This document shows positions 1-7,533 of a stretch of DNA of 64,000 bases, piece after piece (the first letter of the stretch is position 1; each line of letters starts with the position of its first letter). The notes under the pieces are model-generated. The model saw only the letters and a program-made list of their open reading frames with translations, was not told the origin of the DNA and searched no databases. Position numbers and translations under genes: made by a program. Origin of the DNA: an uncultured Lachnospiraceae bacterium (GTDB lineage Bacteria; Bacillota; Clostridia; Lachnospirales; Lachnospiraceae); assembly GCA_947566645.1 (NCBI GenBank), contig CANOKL010000002.1, positions 150,158 to 214,157 on the forward strand, in the 5' to 3' direction.

Positions 1-1374
1 GATAAGATTGTAGCACTGGCGAAGTCAAGAGGATTCGTATATCCAGGCTCTGAGATTTACGGCGGTCTTGCCAATACATGGGATTACGGCAATCTCGGAG
101 TGGAGCTTAAGAACAATGTCAAGAAAGCATGGTGGCAGAAGTTCGTACAGGAATCCCCCCACAATGTCGGTGTAGACTGTGCAATCCTCATGAATCCGCA
201 GACATGGGTGGCAAGCGGCCATCTCGGCGGATTCAGCGACCCGCTTATGGACTGTAAGGAATGTCATGAGCGTTTCCGTGCAGATAAAATGATTGAAGAT
301 TACGCAAAAGAGCATGGGCTTGACATCGGCGACACCATTGATGGATGGAGTCATGAGAAGATGCAGGATTACATTGCAGAGCATGAGATTCCGTGTCCGA
401 CCTGCGGAAAGCACAACTTTACAGAGATCCGTGAGTTTAACCTTATGTTCAAGACTTTCCAGGGCGTTACAGAGGATGCGAAGAGCATCGTATATCTGCG
501 TCCTGAGACGGCACAGGGTATTTTCGTAAACTTTAAGAATGTACAGCGTACTTCCAGAAAGAAGATTCCGTTTGGCATCTGCCAGATCGGCAAGTCCTTC
601 CGGAACGAGATTACGCCAGGCAACTTTACCTTCCGTACAAGGGAGTTCGAGCAGATGGAGTTAGAGTTCTTCTGTGAGCCGGATACAGACCTTGAGTGGT
701 TCGCATACTGGAAGCAGTTCTGTCTTGACTGGTTAAAGGCACTGGGCCTTAAAGAGGAAGAGGTCCGCTACCGTGACCATACGCCGGAGGAGCTGAGCCA
801 TTACAGCAAGGCAACAACAGATGTGGAATTCCTGTTCCCGTTTGGATGGGGCGAGCTGTGGGGAATTGCGGACAGGACTGACTTTGACCTTACACAGCAT
901 CAGAATGTATCCAAGCAGGATATGAGCTACTTTGATGATGAGAAGAAGACAAAGTATGTTCCATATGTAATCGAGCCGTCACTGGGCGCTGACCGTATGG
1001 TGCTTGCATTCCTGTGCAGCGCTTACGACGAGGAGGAGCTGGAAGGCGGGGACGTAAGAACCGTGCTTCACTTCCACCCGGCACTGGCTCCGGTGAAGAT
1101 CGGGGTGCTTCCGCTCTCCAAGAAGCTGAATGAAGGAGCTGAGAAGGTATATGCACAGCTCTCTAAGAAATATAACTGTGAGTATGACGAGCGCGGGAAT
1201 ATCGGCAAGCGTTACCGCCGTCAGGATGAGATCGGTACGCCGTTCTGTGTTACGTACGATTTCGATTCTGAGGAAGACGGTGCAGTAACCGTCCGCGACC
1301 GTGACACGATGGAGCAGGAGAGAGTGAAGATCGAAGATCTGAACGCTTATTTTGAGAAAAAGTTTGAATGGTAG
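1..1374 (+). CDS. glyQS: Glycine--tRNA ligase, single-chain type (5' end cut by window edge)
   Basis: Charges tRNA-Gly with glycine in the cytoplasm. The reading frame is open from base 1, and its first visible residues ([20 protein letters not shown]) match the usual extreme N-terminus of the dimeric Gram-positive enzyme, so only a few residues appear to be missing. Class II synthetase motifs are visible: [15 protein letters not shown] near residue 165 of the fragment and [19 protein letters not shown] near 200, where motif 2 binds ATP. Two cysteine pairs (CKEC, CPTC) lie in the insertion between them. The C-terminal third (from about residue 355, [14 protein letters not shown]) is the anticodon-binding domain. 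It ends at TAG 1372-1374 and is followed by a rho-independent terminator, so it is the last gene of its transcript. Any T-box leader would lie outside the window. Confidence 0.97.
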   Translation, partial: DKIVALAKSRGFVYPGSEIYGGLANTWDYGNLGVELKNNVKKAWWQKFVQESPHNVGVDCAILMNPQTWVASGHLGGFSDPLMDCKECHERFRADKMIEDYAKEHGLDIGDTIDGWSHEKMQDYIAEHEIPCPTCGKHNFTEIREFNLMFKTFQGVTEDAKSIVYLRPETAQGIFVNFKNVQRTSRKKIPFGICQIGKSFRNEITPGNFTFRTREFEQMELEFFCEPDTDLEWFAYWKQFCLDWLKALGLKEEEVRYRDHTPEELSHYSKATTDVEFLFPFGWGELWGIADRTDFDLTQHQNVSKQDMSYFDDEKKTKYVPYVIEPSLGADRMVLAFLCSAYDEEELEGGDVRTVLHFHPALAPVKIGVLPLSKKLNEGAEKVYAQLSKKYNCEYDERGNIGKRYRRQDEIGTPFCVTYDFDSEEDGAVTVRDRDTMEQERVKIEDLNAYFEKKFEW

Positions 1375-1407
1375 TATGATCTGGACCGTTGCGGGGATGG
1401 ATCAGAG

Positions 1408-1443
1408 ATGAGGAGAAGACCAGTAGTTTTCTCCTCATTTTTT
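1408..1443 (+). terminator. Rho-independent terminator after glyQS
   Basis: Ten-base-pair stem ATGAGGAGAA (1408-1417) / TTCTCCTCAT (1429-1438) followed by a run of T, 33 bases past the glyQS stop codon. Confidence 0.9.
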
Positions 1444-1475
1444 GAATTAAGTCAGAAATAAAATGTGAACCCCCA

Positions 1476-1504
1476 TTGTATCCGCGTCCGTAAAATGTTA
1501 CAAT
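1476..1504 (+). promoter_or_regulatory. Sigma-A promoter for tdh-kbl
   Basis: TTGTAT (1476-1481), 17-base spacer, TACAAT (1499-1504), about 65 bases upstream of the tdh start and just past the glyQS terminator. The leader carries a GGGAGG ribosome site at 1557-1562. Confidence 0.75.
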
Positions 1505-1570
1505 AGTTGTGTCACTAACAGGGCAGCTTGTCTGAACTGTTAAAACATTTGAAACGGGAGGTTTTTAAAA

Positions 1571-2632
1571 GTGAGTGCAGCAAATGATGGATTAATGTGG
1601 GCGCTTGTAAAGGAGAAGCCCGAGGAAGGACTGTGGATGAAGCGTGTGCCGGTACCGGGAGTGGGGCCGAATGATGTGAAGATTAAGATTCATAAGACAG
1701 CCATCTGTGGTACGGATGTGCATATTTACCAGTGGAATGACTGGGCACAGCACACAATTCCGGTTGGCCTGACCGCAGGTCATGAGTATGTTGGGGAAGT
1801 CGTGGAAAAGGGCGAAGGAGTACGTGGTTTTCAGATTGGGGATCTGGTGTCAGGGGAAGGACACATCACGTGCGGAAAATGCCGTAACTGCCTGGAGGGG
1901 CACAAGGAGAACTGTAAGGATGCAAAGGGCGTAGGCGTTAACAGAAACGGCGCATTTGCAGAGTATCTTGTGATTCCGTCCTGTAATGTATGGCCGTGCA
2001 ATCCGGCGATTCCAGAGGAGATGTATGCCATCTTTGATCCCTTTGGAAATGCCACACACACAGCACTGTCCTTTGAGATGCTGGGAGAGGATGTGCTTGT
2101 GGCAGGAGCGGGTCCTATCGGATGTATGGCAGCAGCCATTGCAAAGTTCTCAGGGGCGAGGCATGTCGTTGTCACAGATATGAATCCATACCGCCTGGAG
2201 CTTGCGAAAAAGCTCGGTGCAACGAGAACCGTGAACTTAAAGGAAGAGAAGCTTGAAGAGGTCATGAAGGATATCGGCATGACAGAAGGCTTTGACGTTG
2301 GTATGGAGATGTCCGGATCACAGGCAGGGCTGCATCAGATGATCCATAATATGAAGCATGGCGGCAATATCGCCCTGCTGGGTCTGCAGAGAACGGACGC
2401 GACCGTAGATCTTGAGACCGTGATCTTTAACGGGCTGAATATCCGGGGAATCTATGGAAGAAAGGTGTGGGATACCTGGTACAAGATGTCTACCATGGTT
2501 CAGGCTGGATTAGACATCTCTCCGATCATTACGCATCATTTTGACATCAAAGATTATGAAAAGGGCTTTGAAGCAATGATTTCCGGAAAATCAGGAAAGG
2601 TAATTCTGGACTGGGCCCATGTAAACGATTAG
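1571..2632 (+). CDS. tdh: L-threonine 3-dehydrogenase (zinc-dependent)
   Basis: Oxidises L-threonine to 2-amino-3-ketobutyrate with NAD+. It is a medium-chain zinc alcohol dehydrogenase of 353 residues. Cys46 in AICGTDVH and the following GHE (71-72) are catalytic-zinc ligands. Cys101, 104, 107 and 115 form the structural zinc lobe. GAGPIG near residue 176 is the NAD-binding Rossmann turn. The tail VWDTWYKM...GKVILDW is typical of Tdh rather than of sorbitol dehydrogenases. The start is GTG at 1571, placed by GGGAGG eight bases upstream. The product is unstable, so the kbl gene 116 bases downstream, which encodes the next enzyme, strongly supports the call and suggests a tdh-kbl operon for threonine to glycine plus acetyl-CoA. 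Confidence 0.95.
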   Translation: MSAANDGLMWALVKEKPEEGLWMKRVPVPGVGPNDVKIKIHKTAICGTDVHIYQWNDWAQHTIPVGLTAGHEYVGEVVEKGEGVRGFQIGDLVSGEGHITCGKCRNCLEGHKENCKDAKGVGVNRNGAFAEYLVIPSCNVWPCNPAIPEEMYAIFDPFGNATHTALSFEMLGEDVLVAGAGPIGCMAAAIAKFSGARHVVVTDMNPYRLELAKKLGATRTVNLKEEKLEEVMKDIGMTEGFDVGMEMSGSQAGLHQMIHNMKHGGNIALLGLQRTDATVDLETVIFNGLNIRGIYGRKVWDTWYKMSTMVQAGLDISPIITHHFDIKDYEKGFEAMISGKSGKVILDWAHVND

Positions 2633-2748
2633 TACAGCATTGTATGAATCCCGGAGTAATACAATGATGTATTAACCCGGAAATTACAGGGGGATGTCAG
2701 GAAACAGAATAGTTACAGGAACAGTTAACAAGAAAGAGAGAAGAAAAG

Positions 2749-3942
2749 ATGGCAAGAAAAGATGATATTTTAAATATTTATACAAAAGAAGTAGAAGGAA
2801 TCAGGGAGGCAGGCCTTTTTAAGGGCGAAGCGCCTTTTGTATCTCCCCAGGGAGCAAGGGTGAAGATGGAGGACGGAAGAGAGCTTCTGTGCATGTGTGC
2901 AAATAATTACCTTGGCCTCGGCGACAGCCCCCGCCTGATCGAGGCGGCGAAGAGAACCTATGATGAGAAGGGCTACGGCGTTGCTTCCGTACGTTTCATC
3001 TGCGGTACGCAGGATATACATAAAAGGCTTGAAAAGAAGATCTCAGACTTTCTGGGAACGGATGATACAATCCTCTATTCCTCCTGCTTTGACGCAAACG
3101 GCGGTCTGTTTGAGACGATTCTGACGGCTGAGGATGCGGTGATCAGCGATGAGCTGAACCACGCTTCGATTATCGACGGTGTGAGGCTGTGCAAGGCAAA
3201 GCGTTTCCGCTATAAGAATAACAATATGGAAGACCTGGAGGCAAAGCTTAAGGAGGCCGACGAGGCGGGAGCCCGCATTAAGCTGATTGCCACCGACGGC
3301 GTATTTTCCATGGACGGTATTATCTGTAACCTGAAAGGGGTATGCGACCTTGCAGATCAGTACAATGCCCTTGTGATGGTTGACGACAGCCATGCAGTGG
3401 GATTTGTGGGAAAGACAGGACGCGGTACGCCGGAGTACTGCGGCGTCCAGGGCCGTGTGGATATTATCACGGGAACACTGGGAAAAGCCCTTGGAGGAGC
3501 GTCAGGCGGATACACCTCCGGACGCAGGGAGATCATTGACCTTCTGCGCCAGAGAAGCCGCCCGTACTTATTCTCTAATTCCCTTGCACCGGCGATTGCA
3601 GGAGCAAGCATCGAATTATTTGATATGCTGGATGAGAGCACTGAGCTTCGCGACCACCTGGAGGACGTAACCGCATATTACCGGAAGGAGCTGGAGGACA
3701 ATGGCTTTGACATTATTCCGGGAACTCATCCTTGTGTGCCCGTCATGCTGTATGATGAAAAGACGGCAGCAGAATTTGCAAAGCGGATGATGGAAAAGGG
3801 CGTGTATGTAGTAGCCTTCTCCTATCCGGTCGTACCGAAGGGCAAGGCAAGGATCCGTACGCAGGTATGCGCCGGTCATACGAAGGAAGACATAGACTTT
3901 ATTGTAAAATGCTTTAAGGAAGTCAGGGAAGAGATGAAGTAA
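2749..3942 (+). CDS. kbl: Glycine C-acetyltransferase (2-amino-3-ketobutyrate CoA ligase)
   Basis: PLP enzyme of the alpha-oxoamine synthase family that cleaves 2-amino-3-ketobutyrate with CoA to glycine and acetyl-CoA, completing threonine breakdown begun by Tdh. It has 397 residues, the full family length. The PLP-binding lysine is Lys246 in GTLGKALGG, and the Asp and His that hold the ring are in [15 protein letters not shown] (about 209-223). A weak hairpin (ATTGTAT/ATACAAT, about 2638-2669) lies between tdh and kbl but there is no T-run, so read-through is expected. The start ATG 2749 has a purine-rich AGAGAAGAAAAG leader. Immediately 3' lies a composite palindromic repeat (3958-4018). 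Other AOS-family enzymes such as BioF look similar, but the tdh neighbour decides the assignment. Confidence 0.94.
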   Translation: MARKDDILNIYTKEVEGIREAGLFKGEAPFVSPQGARVKMEDGRELLCMCANNYLGLGDSPRLIEAAKRTYDEKGYGVASVRFICGTQDIHKRLEKKISDFLGTDDTILYSSCFDANGGLFETILTAEDAVISDELNHASIIDGVRLCKAKRFRYKNNNMEDLEAKLKEADEAGARIKLIATDGVFSMDGIICNLKGVCDLADQYNALVMVDDSHAVGFVGKTGRGTPEYCGVQGRVDIITGTLGKALGGASGGYTSGRREIIDLLRQRSRPYLFSNSLAPAIAGASIELFDMLDESTELRDHLEDVTAYYRKELEDNGFDIIPGTHPCVPVMLYDEKTAAEFAKRMMEKGVYVVAFSYPVVPKGKARIRTQVCAGHTKEDIDFIVKCFKEVREEMK

Positions 3943-3957
3943 AACAGTTGGGGACGG

Positions 3958-3984
3958 GTTACTGTGAACGGAGTGAACAGTAAC
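3958..3984. repeat. Short palindrome, GTTACTGT...ACAGTAAC family
   Basis: GTTACTGT (3958-3965) and ACAGTAAC (3977-3984) form a perfect 8-bp inverted repeat around GAACGGAGTGA. Related elements are at 44048-44084, 45970-46006 and 51108-51147. Here it abuts the 34-bp palindrome that follows. Confidence 0.7.
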
Positions 3985-4018
3985 GGGGACGGGGTAAAAT
4001 TAATTTTACCCCGTCCCC
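3985..4018. repeat. 34-bp dispersed palindrome (GGGGACGGGG family), copy 1
   Basis: Perfect 34-base palindrome made of GGGGACGGGGTAAAAT and its exact reverse complement. It lies between kbl and the M18 aminopeptidase. Near-identical copies are at 11987-12020, 14746-14778 and 20098-20130, and derivatives are at 34500-34625. All are at gene 3' ends. It could act as a transcription or mRNA-end hairpin, but its copy-like spread suggests a repeat family. Confidence 0.9.
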
Positions 4019-4023
4019 GACTC

Positions 4024-4051
4024 TTGTAAAAGAAAAAATATATGATATACT
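4024..4051 (+). promoter_or_regulatory. Sigma-A promoter for the M18 aminopeptidase
   Basis: TTGTAA (4024-4029), 16-base spacer, TATACT (4046-4051), 41 bases before the start codon at 4093. Confidence 0.7.
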
Positions 4052-4092
4052 ATATAGCTGAGATTATATAAAGAAAGGGGAATTATGGTAAG

Positions 4093-5490
4093 ATGGAACT
4101 GAAAAATGTTTGGAACTCCTATGATAAAGAGGAGCTTCAGGAGCTTGAGAAAGTAAATGACCTGTACAAATCCTGCCTGGACCAGGGTAAGACGGAGCGT
4201 GAATGTGTCAGCCTTACAGTTCAGATGGCGAAGGAGAGAGGCTACAGAGATTTAAAAGAGGTTACACAGTCCGGCGGACCCCTGAAGTCCGGTGATAAGG
4301 TGTATGCAGTATGCATGGATAAGATGGTTGCACTTTTCCATATTGGAAATGAGCCGCTTGAGAATGGTATGAATATTTTGGGGGCTCATATTGATTCGCC
4401 GCGCATTGATGTTAAGCAGAACCCGCTCTATGAAAATGAGGAGTTTGCATATTTTGATACACATTACTACGGCGGCATTAAGAAATACCAGTGGGTTGCA
4501 ATCCCCCTTGCATTACACGGCGTGATTGCCAAAAAGGACGGCACAGTTGTGCAGGTGAATATCGGAGAGAAAGAGGAGGATCCGGTATTTGTTATCACAG
4601 ATCTGCTGGTGCACCTTGCGGCAGACCAGATGGAGAAAAAGGCCAAGGAGGTTATTGAAGGCGAGAAGCTTGATCTGCTGATCGGAAGCCGTCCGGTTGA
4701 AAAGGATCCGGCTCTTGATAAGGAGCAGAAGGATGCTGTAAAGAAAAATGTCATGGCGATCTTAAAGAAGCACTATGACATTGAGGAAGAGGATTTTATA
4801 TCTGCAGAGCTGGAGATTGTTCCGGCAGGGAAGGCAAGGGATCTTGGAATTGACAGAAGCATGATTCTTGGATACGGCCAGGATGACAGAGTATGTGCTT
4901 TTACCTCTCTTTTTGCGATTCTGGATGTAGAGGATGTAAAGAGGACTGCCTGCTGTATTTTAGTAGATAAGGAAGAGATCGGAAGCGTTGGTGCGACTGG
5001 TATGCATTCCAGGTTTTTTGAAAATACGGTGGCAGAGCTTGTGGCCCTGTCAGGAAGCGAATCAGAGCTTAAGATCAGAAGAGCGCTTCAGAATTCAAAA
5101 ATGCTTTCTTCTGACGTAAGTGCCGGTTATGATCCGATGTTTGCAGAATGCTTCGAGAAGAGAAGCTCTTCTTTCTTCTCAAAAGGGCTGGTATTTAACA
5201 AATTTACCGGAAGCCGGGGAAAGAGCGGGTCAAATGATGCCAATGCGGAATTCCTGGCGCAGCTCCGGAGGGTTATGGATGAAGGGAATGTTGCTTACCA
5301 GTTTGCAGAGCTGGGCAAGGTGGATGTAGGCGGAGGCGGAACGATCGCTTATATCATGGCAAATTATGGCATGGAGGTTGTGGACAGCGGAGTCTCAATC
5401 CTGTCTATGCATGCGCCATGGGAGGCATCAAGCAAAGCGGATGTGTATGAGGCCTATAAAGGATATAAGATCTTTCTGGAAAACATGTAG
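4093..5490 (+). CDS. apeA: M18 family zinc aminopeptidase
   Basis: Cytoplasmic metalloaminopeptidase of the M18 family (465 residues, normal length), which removes N-terminal, often acidic, residues from peptides. Metal-site motifs are visible in order: GAHIDSPRID near residue 97 (His and Asp ligands), GYGQDDRVCAF near 260 (bridging Asp), DKEEIGSVGATGM near 297 (Glu base and ligand), and SMHAPWEASSK near 440 (terminal His). A promoter lies directly upstream, and the ribosome site AAAGGGG is at 4074-4080. The stop (5488-5490) is followed one base later by the ATG of the oxidoreductase gene, which indicates co-transcription. Substrate preference cannot be read from sequence. Confidence 0.93.
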   Translation: MELKNVWNSYDKEELQELEKVNDLYKSCLDQGKTERECVSLTVQMAKERGYRDLKEVTQSGGPLKSGDKVYAVCMDKMVALFHIGNEPLENGMNILGAHIDSPRIDVKQNPLYENEEFAYFDTHYYGGIKKYQWVAIPLALHGVIAKKDGTVVQVNIGEKEEDPVFVITDLLVHLAADQMEKKAKEVIEGEKLDLLIGSRPVEKDPALDKEQKDAVKKNVMAILKKHYDIEEEDFISAELEIVPAGKARDLGIDRSMILGYGQDDRVCAFTSLFAILDVEDVKRTACCILVDKEEIGSVGATGMHSRFFENTVAELVALSGSESELKIRRALQNSKMLSSDVSAGYDPMFAECFEKRSSSFFSKGLVFNKFTGSRGKSGSNDANAEFLAQLRRVMDEGNVAYQFAELGKVDVGGGGTIAYIMANYGMEVVDSGVSILSMHAPWEASSKADVYEAYKGYKIFLENM

Positions 5491-5491
5491 T

Positions 5492-6811
5492 ATGAATAAG
5501 ATGAAGAAATATGCAGAGATTGCAATTATCGGTCTTGGAAACAGGGGAAGGGACGTTTATGCGAAGGCAGCGAAGCTGTATCCGGATAAAATGAAGATTA
5601 CTGCCGTGGCGGATACGGATCCGGAAAAGACTGCGCTGATGGCAAAGGAGTATAACCTGTGTGAGGGCGTCTGTTTTGGGAGCGGCGAGGAACTTCTTAA
5701 GCAGGAGAAGCTTGCAGATGCTGTTATTATCGCTACCCAGGACAGGCAGCATGTGGACCATGCGGTACTGGCGCTGGAAAAGGGATATCATGTCCTTCTG
5801 GAGAAACCTGTTTCGCCAGAGCTTTCTGAATGCGTCAGGCTTGCAGAGACAGCCAGAAGATGCGGGCGTATGGTGATTGTTTGCCATGTGCTCAGGTATA
5901 CGCCCATCTACCGGAAGGTGAAAGAGCTGTTAGATGGAGGAAGTATCGGTGATGTAGTTTCAATTACGGCCACAGAGAACGTAGGATGGTTCCACCAGGC
6001 TCACAGCTTCGTGCGGGGGAACTGGGCCAATTCAGAGAAGTCCAGTCCCATGATTCTGCAGAAATGCTGCCATGATATGGATCTCTATCCCTGGCTTGCA
6101 GACAAGACATGTGAATCGGTATCCTCGTATGGCAGCACCTATCTGTTTAAACCAGAAAAAGCGCCAGAGGGCGCCGGGAAGCGCTGTCTTGACGGTTGCA
6201 GGGCAAAGGAAGGATGCCCTTTTGATGCGGAGAGCATTTACCTGGATAATAAGCTTACAGGATTCCGCAGAGGAAACCGCGGGTGGCCCCTGAATGTCCT
6301 TGTTCCGTCCGGGCCGACGGAGGAGAAGATTGTGGAGGCGCTTAAGACAGGAGACTACGGAAGATGCGTGTATCATTGTGATAACAATGTGGTGGACCAC
6401 CAGGTTGTAAACATGAACATGACAGACGGCACGACCATGAGTTTCACGATGTGTGCTTTCACGCCGGATGTTGCCAGATATGCCAGGTTCATGGGGACAG
6501 AGGGAGAGCTGATTGTCAACATGAATGTACAGGAGCCGGAAAAATGCGGGCTTGTGGTACGCAGATTTGGTGCAGAGGTGACGGAGGAGAGAATAGATGT
6601 CATGAGTCTTTCGGATAATTTTTCCGGCCACGGCGGGGGTGACCAGGTTCTGACACAGGAATTTCTGGACTTTGTCCGGGGAGAGAAAAGAGAGAGTGCG
6701 TATATCACATCTCTTGACCGCTCTTTAGAGAGCCACTACTGTGCGCTGGCGGCGGAATACTCCAGGACGCACGGAGGTATTCCGGTAAAGATAAAAGAAT
6801 TTGCAGGATAG
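5492..6811 (+). CDS. Gfo/Idh/MocA family NAD(P)-dependent oxidoreductase
   Basis: Probable sugar or polyol dehydrogenase or a related NAD(P)-linked oxidoreductase of 439 residues. The N-terminus has the Rossmann turn GLGNRGRD near residue 14, the family signature EKP at 104-106 (HVLLEKPVSPE), and a C-terminal substrate domain with CCHDMDLYPW near 190, where the His and Asp of the family's catalytic HxxD-type motif would sit. A cysteine-rich stretch (CLDGCRAKEGCPF, about 230-242) is an unusual insertion that might bind metal. The frame is open further upstream, but ATG 5492 directly follows the peptidase stop and begins the conserved fold. An alternative start is ATG 5501. The substrate is unknown; the neighbours give no clear pathway. 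Confidence 0.85.
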   Translation: MNKMKKYAEIAIIGLGNRGRDVYAKAAKLYPDKMKITAVADTDPEKTALMAKEYNLCEGVCFGSGEELLKQEKLADAVIIATQDRQHVDHAVLALEKGYHVLLEKPVSPELSECVRLAETARRCGRMVIVCHVLRYTPIYRKVKELLDGGSIGDVVSITATENVGWFHQAHSFVRGNWANSEKSSPMILQKCCHDMDLYPWLADKTCESVSSYGSTYLFKPEKAPEGAGKRCLDGCRAKEGCPFDAESIYLDNKLTGFRRGNRGWPLNVLVPSGPTEEKIVEALKTGDYGRCVYHCDNNVVDHQVVNMNMTDGTTMSFTMCAFTPDVARYARFMGTEGELIVNMNVQEPEKCGLVVRRFGAEVTEERIDVMSLSDNFSGHGGGDQVLTQEFLDFVRGEKRESAYITSLDRSLESHYCALAAEYSRTHGGIPVKIKEFAG

Positions 6812-6842
6812 AAGCATCAGGGATGCAGAAAGGGAAGGGCAG

Positions 6843-7445
6843 ATGGATCAGGAGCAGAAGAAACTTTTTAAAGCGATGACGCCGGGAAAGAAGATGGAAT
6901 ACCTGTGGATGTATTATAAGGCATGGTTTGCAGGGCTTCTGATTCTTATTGCCGCGGCCGGAACCGGAATTATGATGTACCGGGGAATGCATACCACGGT
7001 TCTGTTAAATGTGGCAGTTGTGGGAGGCGATCATAATCAGGCGGTGGAGTTCGCACAGGATTTTGCCGGATATGCGGGAATCACGAAAAAGGACGGGGAA
7101 ATCCGTGTAAAAGCGAATCTTCCGGACGAAAGCAGCGGCAGTTCTCTTACGACTGCCCTTACAACTCTTATGGGTGCGGAGGCGCTGGATGTCCTTATCT
7201 GTTCCGAAGGGATTTATGAAGAATACAGCAGCCAGGACGGGTTCCTCAGTGTGAAGGAGCTGCTGGGGGAAGAGGCAGAGGCCTGCGGGGGCCAGGTGCT
7301 TTCTGACGCTGTCTGCCTGGGAGCAGACAGCCTGCCTGGAAGAAAGAAGATGGTACAGTATGATAAGATCTATGCAGCTGTATCTGTAAACTGCAAAAAT
7401 CCGGGGCTGGCGGCTGAATTTTTGCGTTATCTGATGGAGAAATAA
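6843..7445 (+). CDS. Single-pass membrane protein, unknown function
   Basis: Not recognised as a named family. The 200-residue protein has a charged cytoplasmic N-terminus (residues 1-27, MDQEQKKLFKAMTPGKKMEY), one hydrophobic segment at about 28-50 (YKAWFAGLLILIAAAGTGIM), then an extracellular domain of about 150 residues with alternating beta-strand-like stretches, for example LLNVAVVGG and ALDVLICSEG. The latter resembles the folds of periplasmic binding proteins, but that is only an impression. ATG 6843, preceded by AAGGGAAGGG, is preferred over the upstream in-frame TTG at 6801 that would overlap the oxidoreductase. It is probably the last gene of the apeA transcript. Confidence 0.7.
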   Translation: MDQEQKKLFKAMTPGKKMEYLWMYYKAWFAGLLILIAAAGTGIMMYRGMHTTVLLNVAVVGGDHNQAVEFAQDFAGYAGITKKDGEIRVKANLPDESSGSSLTTALTTLMGAEALDVLICSEGIYEEYSSQDGFLSVKELLGEEAEACGGQVLSDAVCLGADSLPGRKKMVQYDKIYAAVSVNCKNPGLAAEFLRYLMEK

Positions 7446-7455
7446 AAGTATACTC

Positions 7456-7484
7456 TTGACGAATACTGGCAAAAACAGTAAAAT
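7456..7484 (+). promoter_or_regulatory. Sigma-A promoter for ppdK
   Basis: TTGACG (7456-7461), 17-base spacer, TAAAAT (7479-7484), followed by a 49-base leader and an AGGAGGT ribosome site at 7519-7525. Confidence 0.75.
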
Positions 7485-7533
7485 ATTATATGCGACTTAA
7501 AAAAATATTTAGTTTTTAGGAGGTCATGACAAA

